NCBI RefSeq assembly: GCF_008802405.1
Contig: NZ_VZDO01000007.1
Span: 95,721-159,720, forward strand
DNA: 64,000 nucleotides
Direction of reading: 5' to 3'
From: Plantimonas leprariae
GTDB lineage: Bacteria > Pseudomonadota > Alphaproteobacteria > Rhizobiales > Rhizobiaceae
Under the pieces are notes generated by a model, which saw nothing but the letters and a program-made list of their open reading frames with translations, made no database searches and was not told the origin of the DNA. The first letter of the stretch is position 1. Each line of letters begins with the position of its first letter. The translations under genes and the position numbers were made by a program. Shown here piece by piece: positions 36,085 to 44,883 of this stretch.

Positions 36085-36351
36085 AGCAACGACGGTGCGG
36101 GCTTTTTTGGTCTCTCCCGGTCTCCAAAGCCGGGAATACTGAAGAGGCACACCTTCCTTGCCCCAAGTGCGGCGGGTTCAAGCCCTCCACGCCAAGGCAG
36201 ACATAGAGCCGGTGACGCGCGTCCTTCGCGCGGCTCGCCGGTCAAGCCGTCGCGGCACGACGGCGCGGATTCGCTCGTCGCCTCTTCGGCGCCGGCGGAA
36301 ACGCGAAGTCGTCCGCTCCTGTCTGAACGCCGATTCGAAGGATCGACGCCC
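36085..36351 (+). promoter_or_regulatory. Structured 5' leader of ornithine decarboxylase (speF RNA motif candidate)
   Basis: This non-coding stretch has a T6 run (36103-36108) and then successive hairpins: CCCGG/CCGGG (36116-36134), CCTTG/CAAGG enclosing GGGTTCAAGCCC (36156-36197), GAGC-CGCGCG/CGCGCG-GCTC (36206-36236) and GCCGTCG/CGACGGC (36246-36264). The speF motif is a known alphaproteobacterial leader found upstream of this gene type, so position and structure support the assignment; a covariance search was not possible. It probably regulates by attenuation or translation control. Confidence 0.62.
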
Positions 36352-37485
36352 ATGGCCACGCAGCGCATCATCGACTTCCTCGCCACCCGACGACCGACCG
36401 GCCCCTGCCTCGTGGTCGACCTCGACGTGGTCGAGGCGAACTTCAACGCCTTCCGCCGCGCGCTGCCGGATTCCGCCATCTACTACGCGGTGAAGGCCAA
36501 TCCCGCGCCGGAGATCCTGCGCCTGCTCGCCTCGCTCGGCTCCTCGTTCGACTGCGCCTCGGTCGCCGAGATCGAGATGGCGATGGACGCCGGCGCGCCG
36601 GCCGCCCGCATCTCCTACGGCAACACGATCAAGAAGGAGCGCGACATTGCGCGCGCCCACGCCCTCGGCGTGTCGCTCTTCGCGGTCGACTGCGTGGAAG
36701 AGGCCGAGAAGGTGGCGCGCGCCGCGCCGGGCGCCCGCGTGTTCTGCCGCGTCCTTACCTCCGGCGAGGGGGCCGAATGGCCGCTGTCGCGGAAGTTCGG
36801 CTGCGTGCCGGCCATGGCGATCGCCGTCCTGACGCGCGCCGAGGCGCTGGGCCTCCGCGCGACCGGCGTGTCGTTCCACGTCGGCTCGCAGCAGTGCAAC
36901 CTCGATGCCTGGGACTCGGCGGTGGCGGATGCGGCGATGGTGTTCGACGCGCTGTCGGAGCGCGGCATCCAGCTCTCGCTCGTCAACATGGGCGGCGGCT
37001 TCCCGACGCGGTACCTCAAGGACGTGCCGAGCGCCGCCGAATACGGCCGCTCGATCTTCGACGCGCTGCGCAAGCACTTCGGCAACCGCATTCCGGAGAC
37101 GATCATCGAGCCGGGCCGCGGCATGGTCGGCGACGCGGGCGTGATCAAGGCCGAGGTGGTGCTCGTCTCGAAGAAGTCGGCGGCGGACGAGAACCGCTGG
37201 GTGTTCCTCGACATCGGCAAGTTCGGCGGCCTCGCCGAGACGATGGACGAGGCGATCCGCTACCCGATCGTCACCGAGCGGGACCACGAGGCGAAGACGC
37301 CTTGCGTCCTTGCCGGCCCGACCTGCGACTCGGCGGACGTCCTCTACGAGAAGACGCCCTACCCGCTGCCGGTTTCGCTGACCGTCGGCGACGAGATCCT
37401 GATCGAGGGCACGGGCGCCTACACGACGACCTACGCCTCGGTCTCCTTCAACGGCTTCGAGCCGTTGCGAGCCTACGTGATCTGA
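36352..37485 (+). CDS. odc: Ornithine/lysine decarboxylase, fold type III (alanine-racemase-like)
   Basis: A 377-residue PLP enzyme making putrescine from ornithine (or cadaverine from lysine). The PLP Lys is K48 in YYAVKANP; other blocks are FHVGSQQ, the glycine loop MGGGFP, EPGRGMVGDAG, and the active Cys in GPTCDSAD. This is the small eukaryote-like type usual in alphaproteobacteria. It is preceded by the structured leader and followed at once by a terminator hairpin. The ornithine/lysine preference cannot be decided. Confidence 0.92.
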   Translation: MATQRIIDFLATRRPTGPCLVVDLDVVEANFNAFRRALPDSAIYYAVKANPAPEILRLLASLGSSFDCASVAEIEMAMDAGAPAARISYGNTIKKERDIARAHALGVSLFAVDCVEEAEKVARAAPGARVFCRVLTSGEGAEWPLSRKFGCVPAMAIAVLTRAEALGLRATGVSFHVGSQQCNLDAWDSAVADAAMVFDALSERGIQLSLVNMGGGFPTRYLKDVPSAAEYGRSIFDALRKHFGNRIPETIIEPGRGMVGDAGVIKAEVVLVSKKSAADENRWVFLDIGKFGGLAETMDEAIRYPIVTERDHEAKTPCVLAGPTCDSADVLYEKTPYPLPVSLTVGDEILIEGTGAYTTTYASVSFNGFEPLRAYVI

Positions 37486-37508
37486 CCCGGCGCTCCGGCG
37501 CCGGGCCT
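37486..37508 (+). terminator. Hairpin after ornithine decarboxylase
   Basis: CCCGGCGC and GCGCCGGG form a perfect 8-bp stem with a TCCG loop directly after the stop codon, followed by CCTTTCG. It may reduce read-through into the GNAT gene. Confidence 0.65.
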
Positions 37509-37576
37509 TTCGCCCGCGCGCCGGAACCAGACCTCCGGCGCGTCATTCTTCGGCTCCCATCGGGGTTGAATCGTTC

Positions 37577-38170
37577 ATGTTCGCGGAAGCTCTTCCTGGT
37601 TCCACCGGCATCGCACCGGCCATGCCCATCGTCACGCTCGGATACGAGTGCGCCGGCGACGCGGCCGCGCGCGAGGCGCTGCTCGACCTCGCGATGGGCG
37701 CGAACCGCCGCCGCAAGTCGTCAGAGGCGATCCGGCGCGGCCGCTTGCCCGCCGAAGGCCTGTCCTTCGCGGCGACGGACGAGGCTGGTACGCTTGTCGG
37801 CACGGTGCGGCTGTGGAACGTCGCGGCCGGCGACGACGGTCGCCCCGCCCTCCTGCTCGGGCCGCTCGCCGTCGCGCCGACCCATGCCGGGCTCGGCGTC
37901 GGCTCGCGACTGATGCGCCGCGCGGTCGCCAAGGCCGCATGGCTCGGCCACGCGGCGATCCTGCTCGTCGGCGATCCGGAATACTACGAGCGATTCGGCT
38001 TCGCGGCCGCGCCGGCCGCCGATCTTGCCATGCCGGGCCCGTTCGAACGGCACCGGCTGCTTGGACTGGAACTCGCTCCCGGCGCGCTGGCTGGAGCCGC
38101 GGGGCTCATCCGGCCAACGGGAGCCGAAGCTCGGGATGAAGCAGCTCTCGACCTAGCCGTTGGCGCTTAA
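37577..38170 (+). CDS. GNAT family N-acetyltransferase
   Basis: A 197-residue acetyltransferase with the acetyl-CoA loop in LGPLAVAPTHAGLGVGSRLMRRAV and the C-terminal YYERFGF typical of the YhbS-like group. Such a gene commonly follows ornithine decarboxylase in Rhizobiales, so polyamine or amine acetylation is possible. Its start lies 92 bases after that gene; ATG 37577 or an internal ATG at 37622 could be used. The substrate is unknown. Confidence 0.85.
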   Translation: MFAEALPGSTGIAPAMPIVTLGYECAGDAAAREALLDLAMGANRRRKSSEAIRRGRLPAEGLSFAATDEAGTLVGTVRLWNVAAGDDGRPALLLGPLAVAPTHAGLGVGSRLMRRAVAKAAWLGHAAILLVGDPEYYERFGFAAAPAADLAMPGPFERHRLLGLELAPGALAGAAGLIRPTGAEARDEAALDLAVGA

Positions 38171-38225
38171 CCGTCAACGCGACGCAGACTAGGCGGCGGC
38201 GGACTCGAGTCTTACTTTTCGGGGT

Positions 38226-40796
38226 GTGACCGTCGTCCACCGCATCGACCCCGCCGAGACCAGCGCCTTTCCCCTGCCCTCGCCCTTCGTCGAGTGGTTC
38301 GCGAAGAAAGGTTGGGCGCCGCGCCCGCACCAGCTCGACCTTCTGGAGAAGGTCGAGGGCGGCGCGTCCGTGCTGCTCATCGCGCCGACCGGCGCGGGCA
38401 AGACGCTGGCCGGGTTTCTGCCGTCGCTGGTCGACCTCGCCCGCCGGCCGCGCCGCAAGCCCGGCACGCGGCCGCCAGGGGTCCATACGCTCTACGTCTC
38501 GCCGCTGAAGGCGCTCGCGACCGACATCCAGCGCAACCTCGCCGGCCCCGTCGAGGAGATGGGCCTCAAAGTCACGATGGAAGGGCGCACCGGCGACACC
38601 TCGCAGTCGAAGCGCCAGCGCCAGCGACTGTCGCCTCCGGACATCCTGTTGACGACGCCGGAACAGCTCGCGCTCCTGATCTCCAACCCGGACGCCGACC
38701 GCTTCTTCTCCGACCTGAAGGTGGTCGTCTTCGACGAGTTGCACTCGCTCGTCGCCTCGAAGCGCGGACATCTCCTCGCGCTCGGCCTCGCCCGGCTGCG
38801 CAGGCTGCGGCCGGAGTTGAAGACCGTCGGCCTGTCCGCCACCGTTTCCGACCCGGACGAACTGCGCGGCTGGCTGGTGGCGCAGAGGCCGGGCGAGACG
38901 GAACTCGCCGACCTCATCACCGTCGAAGGCGGCGCGAAGCCGGAGATCACCATCCTGAAATCGCGCGAGCGCGTGCCCTGGCAGGGGCACATGTCGCGTT
39001 ACGCGATGCCGGAAATCTACGAGGCGATCAGGGAGCACCGGACGACGCTGCTCTTCGTCAACACCCGCTCCCAGGCCGAGTTGCTGTTCCAGGAACTCTG
39101 GCGGATCAACGAGGCGACGCTGCCGATCGCGCTGCATCACGGCTCGCTCGACGTCGGTCAGCGGCGGCGGGTGGAGGCCGCGATGGCGGCGAACGAGCTC
39201 CGCGCCGTCGTCGCGACCTCGACGCTCGACTTGGGGATAGATTGGGGCGACGTCGACCTCGTCGTCCATGTCGGCGCACCGAAGGGCGCGAGCCGCCTCG
39301 CCCAGCGGATCGGCCGCGCCAACCACCGCATGGACGAACCGTCGAAGGCGATCCTCGTCCCCGCCAACCGCTTCGAGGTGATGGAGTGCCAGGCGGCGCT
39401 CGACGCGAACTATCTCGGCGCGCAGGATTCGCCGCCGATGCGCGACGGCTGCCTCGACGTCCTCGCCCAGCACGTGCTCGGCATGGCCTGCGCCGCCCCG
39501 TTCCGCGCCGACGACCTCTACGCCGAGATCGTCGCATCCTTCCCCTATCGCGACCTTGACCGCGACACCTTCGACCGCGTGGTCGATTTCGTCGCGACCG
39601 GCGGCTATTCGCTCCGCGTCTACGAGCGCTACGCCAAGATCCGCCTGACCGAGGACGGCACATGGCGGATCACGCATCCCTCCGTCGCGCAGGGCTATCG
39701 GATGAATGCCGGGACGATCATCGAATCGGAAACGCTGCTGGTCCGCATGGTCGGCAAGAAGACCAAGGCGACGGCGAATCGCGGCGGCATGGTGCTCGGC
39801 AAGATCGAGGAGAACTTTCTCGAAACCCTGTCGCCCGGCGACACCTTCCTGTTCTCCGGCCATGTCGTCAGGTTCGAGGGCATCCACGAGATGGAATGCC
39901 TCGTCACGAAGACCAAGGGCGAGGAGGCGAAAGTCCCCTATTACGGCGGCCAGAAGTTCCCGATGACGACCTTCCTCGCCGAGCGCATCCGCGAGATGCT
40001 GGGCGACGAGCGGCAATGGGACGCCCTGCCCCCGCAGGTCCACGACTGGCTCGACATCCAGCGCCTGAAATCCGCGATCCCGCGCGCCGACCAGATGCTG
40101 ATCGAGACCTTTCCGAACGGCAACCGCTTCTTCATGGTCGCCTACCCGTTCGAGGGCCGCCTCGCGCACCAGACGCTCGGCATGCTGCTCACCCGCCGGC
40201 TGGAGCGGGCGCGGGCGAAACCCCTCGGCTTCGTCGCGACCGACTACGCGCTGTCGATCTGGGGCGCGGCCGACATCGGGGCGATGATCACCGACGGCCG
40301 CCTCGCGCTGGACGACCTCTTCGACGAGGACATGCTCGGCGACGATCTCGAAGCCTGGATGGCCGACTCCTGGCTGCTGAAGCGCACCTTCCGCCAATGC
40401 GCGGTGATCGCCGGGCTCGTCCAGAAGAACCAGCCCGGCCGCGAGAAGACCGGGCGGCAGGTGACGGTCTCGTCCGATCTCGTCTACGACGTGCTCCGCG
40501 CGCACGAGCCGGACCACATCCTCTTGCGCGCCACCTGGGCGGACGCGGCGACGGGTCTTCTCGACGTCCGTCGTGTCTCCGACCTTCTCGGCCGCATCCG
40601 CCACCACATCCTGCACCAGGACCTGGAGGAAATTTCGCCGCTCGCCGTGCCGATCATGCTGGAAGCCGGCCGCGAGCGGATCGAGGGCGAGGCGCGCGAC
40701 GAACTCCTGGCCGAAGCGATGAGCGACGACGACACCGACGCGGTGATCAGGGCGCTCGGCGAGACCACGAAGTTCCGCTCGAACTATCTGCGCTAG
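38226..40796 (+). CDS. Ligase-associated DNA damage response DEXH-box helicase (Lhr-like)
   Basis: An 856-residue helicase of the Lhr family. Walker A is APTGAGKT (residues 53-60), motif II is DELH (170-173), motif III LSATVSD, and motif VI ends RIGRANHR. The shorter Lhr-C type usually sits with a DNA ligase, an exonuclease and PdeM. Here only PdeM follows, 93 bases downstream. Start GTG 38226 follows GGGG. It probably unwinds RNA-DNA or damaged duplexes. Confidence 0.92.
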   Translation: MTVVHRIDPAETSAFPLPSPFVEWFAKKGWAPRPHQLDLLEKVEGGASVLLIAPTGAGKTLAGFLPSLVDLARRPRRKPGTRPPGVHTLYVSPLKALATDIQRNLAGPVEEMGLKVTMEGRTGDTSQSKRQRQRLSPPDILLTTPEQLALLISNPDADRFFSDLKVVVFDELHSLVASKRGHLLALGLARLRRLRPELKTVGLSATVSDPDELRGWLVAQRPGETELADLITVEGGAKPEITILKSRERVPWQGHMSRYAMPEIYEAIREHRTTLLFVNTRSQAELLFQELWRINEATLPIALHHGSLDVGQRRRVEAAMAANELRAVVATSTLDLGIDWGDVDLVVHVGAPKGASRLAQRIGRANHRMDEPSKAILVPANRFEVMECQAALDANYLGAQDSPPMRDGCLDVLAQHVLGMACAAPFRADDLYAEIVASFPYRDLDRDTFDRVVDFVATGGYSLRVYERYAKIRLTEDGTWRITHPSVAQGYRMNAGTIIESETLLVRMVGKKTKATANRGGMVLGKIEENFLETLSPGDTFLFSGHVVRFEGIHEMECLVTKTKGEEAKVPYYGGQKFPMTTFLAERIREMLGDERQWDALPPQVHDWLDIQRLKSAIPRADQMLIETFPNGNRFFMVAYPFEGRLAHQTLGMLLTRRLERARAKPLGFVATDYALSIWGAADIGAMITDGRLALDDLFDEDMLGDDLEAWMADSWLLKRTFRQCAVIAGLVQKNQPGREKTGRQVTVSSDLVYDVLRAHEPDHILLRATWADAATGLLDVRRVSDLLGRIRHHILHQDLEEISPLAVPIMLEAGRERIEGEARDELLAEAMSDDDTDAVIRALGETTKFRSNYLR

Positions 40797-40889
40797 ATCG
40801 AGTCGTTCGGTCGCAGCGCGCTCGCCTTGTGTTTGCCGGAAAGCGTGATTCTATCGGCCGTGAACGAAGCATCCGCGAGCACGGCCCGA

Positions 40890-41606
40890 ATGAATGCGAT
40901 CCTGCGCCGTGCGCGCCAGTCGGAGGCGGAGCCGCATGCGAGCGCGCTGAACGGCGAGGCGGTTCTCTGCGACCCGTCCGGTGTTCTCTATGCGCCGGAC
41001 CACGCGCTGCTCGTCGTCTCGGACCTCCATCTGGAGAAGGGCGCGGCCTTCGCCCGGCGCGGCATGATGCTGCCGCCCTACGACACGGCCGCGACGCTGG
41101 CGCTCTTCACCGCCGCGATCGAGCGCTATGCGCCGGCTCGCGTCGTCTGCCTTGGCGACTCCTTCCACGACCGGCACGGCGCGGCGCTGATGCCGGCGCC
41201 CTATCGCGACACCCTGGCGCTTTTGATGCAGGGACGGGAATGGGTCTGGGTGCGCGGAAACCACGATCCCGAGCCGCCCGCCGGTCTCGGCGGCGAGACG
41301 GTGGAGGAAGTCCGGATCGGCGGCCTCGTGTTCCGGCACGAGCCGAGCGCCGATTATCGCTTCGGCGAGGTCGCGGGCCACCTGCACCCGATGGCGCGCG
41401 TCGCGAAGAACGGCCGCTCCATTCGCGGTGCCTGCTTCGCGAGCGACGGATCGCGCATGATCATGCCGAGCTTCGGCATCACCACCGGCGGCCTCAACGT
41501 GCTCGACGCACCCTTCGCCGGCCTGTTCCGGCTGGAGACGGCGAAGGCCTATGTCATCGGCCAGACGCGCATCTACCCGATCGGCTTTTCCTCGCTCTCA
41601 CGCTGA
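40890..41606 (+). CDS. pdeM: Ligase-associated DNA damage response endonuclease PdeM
   Basis: A 238-residue calcineurin-like phosphoesterase. All metal motifs are visible: SDLHLEKG, CLGDSFHD, RGNHDPE and GHLHP. PdeM is a companion of the Lhr-type helicase in DNA repair. The start is uncertain: ATG 40890 and GTG 40860 are both possible, with no clear ribosome site for either. Its end overlaps the convergent DUF3429 gene by nine bases. Confidence 0.88.
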   Translation: MNAILRRARQSEAEPHASALNGEAVLCDPSGVLYAPDHALLVVSDLHLEKGAAFARRGMMLPPYDTAATLALFTAAIERYAPARVVCLGDSFHDRHGAALMPAPYRDTLALLMQGREWVWVRGNHDPEPPAGLGGETVEEVRIGGLVFRHEPSADYRFGEVAGHLHPMARVAKNGRSIRGACFASDGSRMIMPSFGITTGGLNVLDAPFAGLFRLETAKAYVIGQTRIYPIGFSSLSR

Positions 41607-42110
41607 GGGCGGGACATAGCCGTAGGTGGCGAGAAAGCTCGCGGCCTCGCAGAGCACCACGACCACGGTGAGGACGATCCTGATCTTGCGGAAGTAGAGC
41701 GGCAGCGCGCCGCGCTGGATGGCGAAGACGTCCCAGATGCCCTGCAGCAGGAAGGCGATCGCGAAGCCGGCGAAGATCCACGGCGCCGGCACGAACAGGA
41801 GGATCCAGCCGAACAAAGCGGGGAGGATCGAGACGATCAGCGTGCCGCGCCCGCTGACCGAGGTCATCAGCGACGAGCCCCAGCGGATGCCGCCGAGGAA
41901 GGACAGGATCACGGCGCTGTAGCCGCCGACTGCAGTCACCAGCGCCGAGAAGGCGATGAAGCGGTCGCCGGCGTAGAGAAGCAGCGCCGTCGGAACGACG
42001 ATCGGCACCAGCCCCAGCAGCCCGAGCACCCAGAGGGTCGGGCGGTGCTTGGAGAAGTCCGGGTTCCAGGTCCGGCCACCCGTCGCCGTCGTGCCTTCCG
42101 TGATCGCCAT
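41598..42110 (-). CDS. DUF3429 membrane protein
   Basis: A 170-residue inner-membrane protein with about five hydrophobic helices (from residue 24 on) and the DUF3429 landmark FLGGIRWG. The family has no known function. ATG 42110 is preferred because the frame upstream is Arg-rich and not membrane-like. It ends convergent with pdeM. Confidence 0.82.
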   Translation of the reverse strand: MAITEGTTATGGRTWNPDFSKHRPTLWVLGLLGLVPIVVPTALLLYAGDRFIAFSALVTAVGGYSAVILSFLGGIRWGSSLMTSVSGRGTLIVSILPALFGWILLFVPAPWIFAGFAIAFLLQGIWDVFAIQRGALPLYFRKIRIVLTVVVVLCEAASFLATYGYVPPSA

Positions 42111-42194
42111 CCGGCCTTCTCCCGCCTCGTGCCTTTCGGGCACTTTGCGCGGGAGACGCGTTCGGCAAGTCCGGCGGCGCAAGGACGCGCCGGC

Positions 42195-42659
42195 TCAGCG
42201 CCCCTTCCAGTGGTAGTACACCGTCGGCTCGCCGGTGCGCGGATGCGTGCCGTAGCGAAGGAAGCTAAGCCCCGCGCGCTCGTAGAAGCGGCAGGCCCGC
42301 ACGTTCGCCGGGCGGGTGTAGAGCGTAAAGCCGTCCGGCATCGCCTGCTTGGCATGGTCGAGCAGCGCTTGGCCGAGGCCGCCGCCGATCGCGTCCGGGC
42401 GGACGAAGAGTTCGGCGAGGATGCATTCGGCCGGTTTCAGCGCGACGAAACCGACGACCGCGCCGTCCTGAACGGCCACCGTCACGGCCCAACCGGCGGC
42501 GAGTTCCGCGTCGAGCCGCTGCCGCAACTCCCGCAGCGTCGGCATGGCCGGCGGTCCGACGTCCGGCAGGCTGGCGCTCGCATGCCAGACCGCGGCGATG
42601 GCCTCGCGATCCGCCGCGGTCGCGGCGCGCAGGATGCAGCGCCGCGCCGCTTCCTTCAC
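42195..42659 (-). CDS. GNAT family N-acetyltransferase
   Basis: A 154-residue GNAT protein with the core VGFVALKPAECILAELFVRPDAIGGGLGQALLDHA and a C-terminal YERAGLSFLRYG. The most likely start is GTG 42659, which overlaps the oligopeptidase stop by four bases (GTGA) and keeps the first beta-strand CILRAAT. It is thus coupled to the peptidase gene. The substrate is unknown. Confidence 0.85.
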   Translation of the reverse strand: MKEAARRCILRAATAADREAIAAVWHASASLPDVGPPAMPTLRELRQRLDAELAAGWAVTVAVQDGAVVGFVALKPAECILAELFVRPDAIGGGLGQALLDHAKQAMPDGFTLYTRPANVRACRFYERAGLSFLRYGTHPRTGEPTVYYHWKGR

Positions 42660-44773
42660 GCCTTCCCCATCGCGTGGAGCGAGAAGGCGTGGATCAGCGC
42701 GATCTCCTCCAGCCGGTTGAAGCGGCCGGACGCGCCGGCATGGCCGGCATCCATGTTGGTGCGGAACAGGATGACGTTGCCGTCGGTCTTCCGCTCCCGC
42801 AGCTTCGCCACCCACTTCGCCGGCTCCCAGTAGGTGACGCGCGGGTCGGTGAGGCCGGCGAGCACCAGCATCGCCGGATAGCGCTTCGCCTCGACATTGT
42901 CGTAGGGACTGTAGGCGGCGATGCGGCGGAAGTCCTCCTCGGAGGCGATCGGATTGCCCCATTCCGGCCATTCCGGCGGCGTCAGCGGCAGGGTATCGTC
43001 GAGCATCGTGTTGAGCACGTCGACGAAGGGCACCGCCGCGACGATCGCGCCGAACTTCTCCGGTGCGAGATTGGCGACGGCCCCCATCAGCATGCCGCCG
43101 GCCGACCCCCCTTGCGCGACGATCCGGTCGTAGCGCGTGAAGCCCTCGGCGACGAGATGGTCGGCCGCCGCGATGAAGTCCGTGAAGGTGTTGGTCTTGT
43201 GCTCGCGCCGGCCCGCCTCGTACCAGCGGAAGCCCTTGTCCTTGCCGCCGCGGATATGCGCTGTCGCATAGACGAAGCCGCGGTCGACGAGGCTGAGGAC
43301 GTTGGTCGAGAACGAGGCCGGGATCGTGATGCCGTAGGCGCCGTAGCCGTAGAGCATCAGCGGCGCCGAGCCGTCGAGCGGCGTGTCCTTGGCATAGAGC
43401 AGCGTCACCGGCACGCTCTCGCCGTCCGCGGCTAGCGCGAGGATGCGGCGCGTGACGTAGGCGTCCGGGTCGTGGCCGGACGGCACTTCCTGCGTCTTCA
43501 GGAGCCGGCGCTCGCGCGACTCCAGATCGTAGTCGAAGGTCTGCGTCGGCGTCGTCGGCGAGGAATAGGTGAAGCGGATCGTGTTCGTGTCGAACTCGTA
43601 GGTGCCACCGAGACCGAGCGAATAAGCCTCCTCGGCAAAGGCGATCGCGTGCTCCGCGCCGTCCGCGAAGCGCTTCACCACGATGCGCGGCAGGCCGTCG
43701 CGACGCTCCAGCCAGACGAGATGCGATTTGAGCGCGAGGTGGTCGAGGATCAGCCGGCCGTCCTCGTGCGGCACGTAATCGGCCCACTCGTCGCGCGAGG
43801 ACGAGTTCACCGGCGCGGTCGCGATCTTGAAGTCGCGCGCCCCGTCGGCGTTGGTCAAAATGTAGAGGGTGCCGTTCGCCTCGTCGACATCGTACTCGAC
43901 CGCCGTTTCGCGAGGGGCGAGCAGGCGCGGCTCGGCTGCCGGGTTGGCGAGCGGGATCAGCCATGCTTCGGAGGTCTGGTGATCGTGGACGTGGATCACG
44001 GCGTGCTCGCCGGGCTGGGTTTCCGAAACGCCCATGAAGAAGCCGGAATCGGTCTCCTCGTAGATCAGCCGGTCGCCGGCCGGGTCGCTGCCGAGCGCGT
44101 GGTAGAACACCCGGCTCGGCCGGTGGTTGGCGTCCATCCGCACGTAGAAGAAGCCGTCCGAGCGCGCGGTCCAGACGACGCTGCCGCTCGTGTCCTCGAT
44201 GCGGGTTTCGGCGTCCTCGCCGGTCTCCAGTTCGCGCACCGAGATCGCGTAGTATTCCGAGCCCTTGTCGTCGCGCGACCAGGCGATGCGCGCGTGGTCC
44301 GGCGAATGCGCCACGTCGCCGAGCGAGAAGTAGGAAACGTCCGCCGCCTCCCGCTCGCCGTCGAGCATCACGGTCGGCTCGCCGCCGTGGCGCGGATAGC
44401 GCACGAAGCGCGGATATTCCGCCCCCTGCCGGTAGGAGACGCCGTAGCTCCACTCGCCGTCCGACGCCGGTACGGAGGAGTCGTCCTCCTTGATGCGCCC
44501 GCGCATCTCGGCGATCAGCGCCTCGCGAAGCGAGCCCAGCGGCTCGAGGATCGCCGCTTGGTAGGCGTTCTCCGCGTCGAGATGCGACCGGATGGCGGGG
44601 TCGAGGACGCGCGGGTCCTTGAACACCTCCTGCCAGTTCGGCGCGCGCAGCCAGGCGTAGTCGTCGGTGCGGCGGATGCCGTGCGTTTCGAGTTCGAGCG
44701 GCCGGCGCTCGGCCTCGGGCGCGGTACGCCCGGCGGCGGCAGTGGCGAAGGGGATGGGCTGCTGGTCAGTCAA
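42656..44773 (-). CDS. ptrB: Oligopeptidase B (S9 serine peptidase)
   Basis: A 705-residue cytoplasmic peptidase cutting short peptides after Arg or Lys. An N-terminal propeller is followed by the alpha/beta-hydrolase domain with Ser557 in GGSAGG, Asp643 in GLTDPRV and His678 in MDAGHAG; the 86 and 35 residue spacings match the family. No ATG is available, and TTG 44773 gives a normal N-terminus (MTDQQPIPFA). The cysQ gene upstream in the same direction ends 110 bases earlier. Confidence 0.92.
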   Translation of the reverse strand: MTDQQPIPFATAAAGRTAPEAERRPLELETHGIRRTDDYAWLRAPNWQEVFKDPRVLDPAIRSHLDAENAYQAAILEPLGSLREALIAEMRGRIKEDDSSVPASDGEWSYGVSYRQGAEYPRFVRYPRHGGEPTVMLDGEREAADVSYFSLGDVAHSPDHARIAWSRDDKGSEYYAISVRELETGEDAETRIEDTSGSVVWTARSDGFFYVRMDANHRPSRVFYHALGSDPAGDRLIYEETDSGFFMGVSETQPGEHAVIHVHDHQTSEAWLIPLANPAAEPRLLAPRETAVEYDVDEANGTLYILTNADGARDFKIATAPVNSSSRDEWADYVPHEDGRLILDHLALKSHLVWLERRDGLPRIVVKRFADGAEHAIAFAEEAYSLGLGGTYEFDTNTIRFTYSSPTTPTQTFDYDLESRERRLLKTQEVPSGHDPDAYVTRRILALAADGESVPVTLLYAKDTPLDGSAPLMLYGYGAYGITIPASFSTNVLSLVDRGFVYATAHIRGGKDKGFRWYEAGRREHKTNTFTDFIAAADHLVAEGFTRYDRIVAQGGSAGGMLMGAVANLAPEKFGAIVAAVPFVDVLNTMLDDTLPLTPPEWPEWGNPIASEEDFRRIAAYSPYDNVEAKRYPAMLVLAGLTDPRVTYWEPAKWVAKLRERKTDGNVILFRTNMDAGHAGASGRFNRLEEIALIHAFSLHAMGKA

Positions 44774-44883
44774 AAGCTGCGGTCGATCCTGTGGCGGCCG
44801 GCGCGACGGCGGCCTCGTTCCAATGTGGACCCCGAATGCCGCATGATGGCGGCGATGTCGATACGATCCGTCGCGGAGTGCCG

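Noticed and set aside
36156..36197. tRNA-like 3' end (GGTTCAAGCCC before ...CCACGCCA)
   Set aside because: No D-arm, anticodon arm or acceptor stem can be paired in the right places; it is better explained as a stem-loop of the decarboxylase leader.
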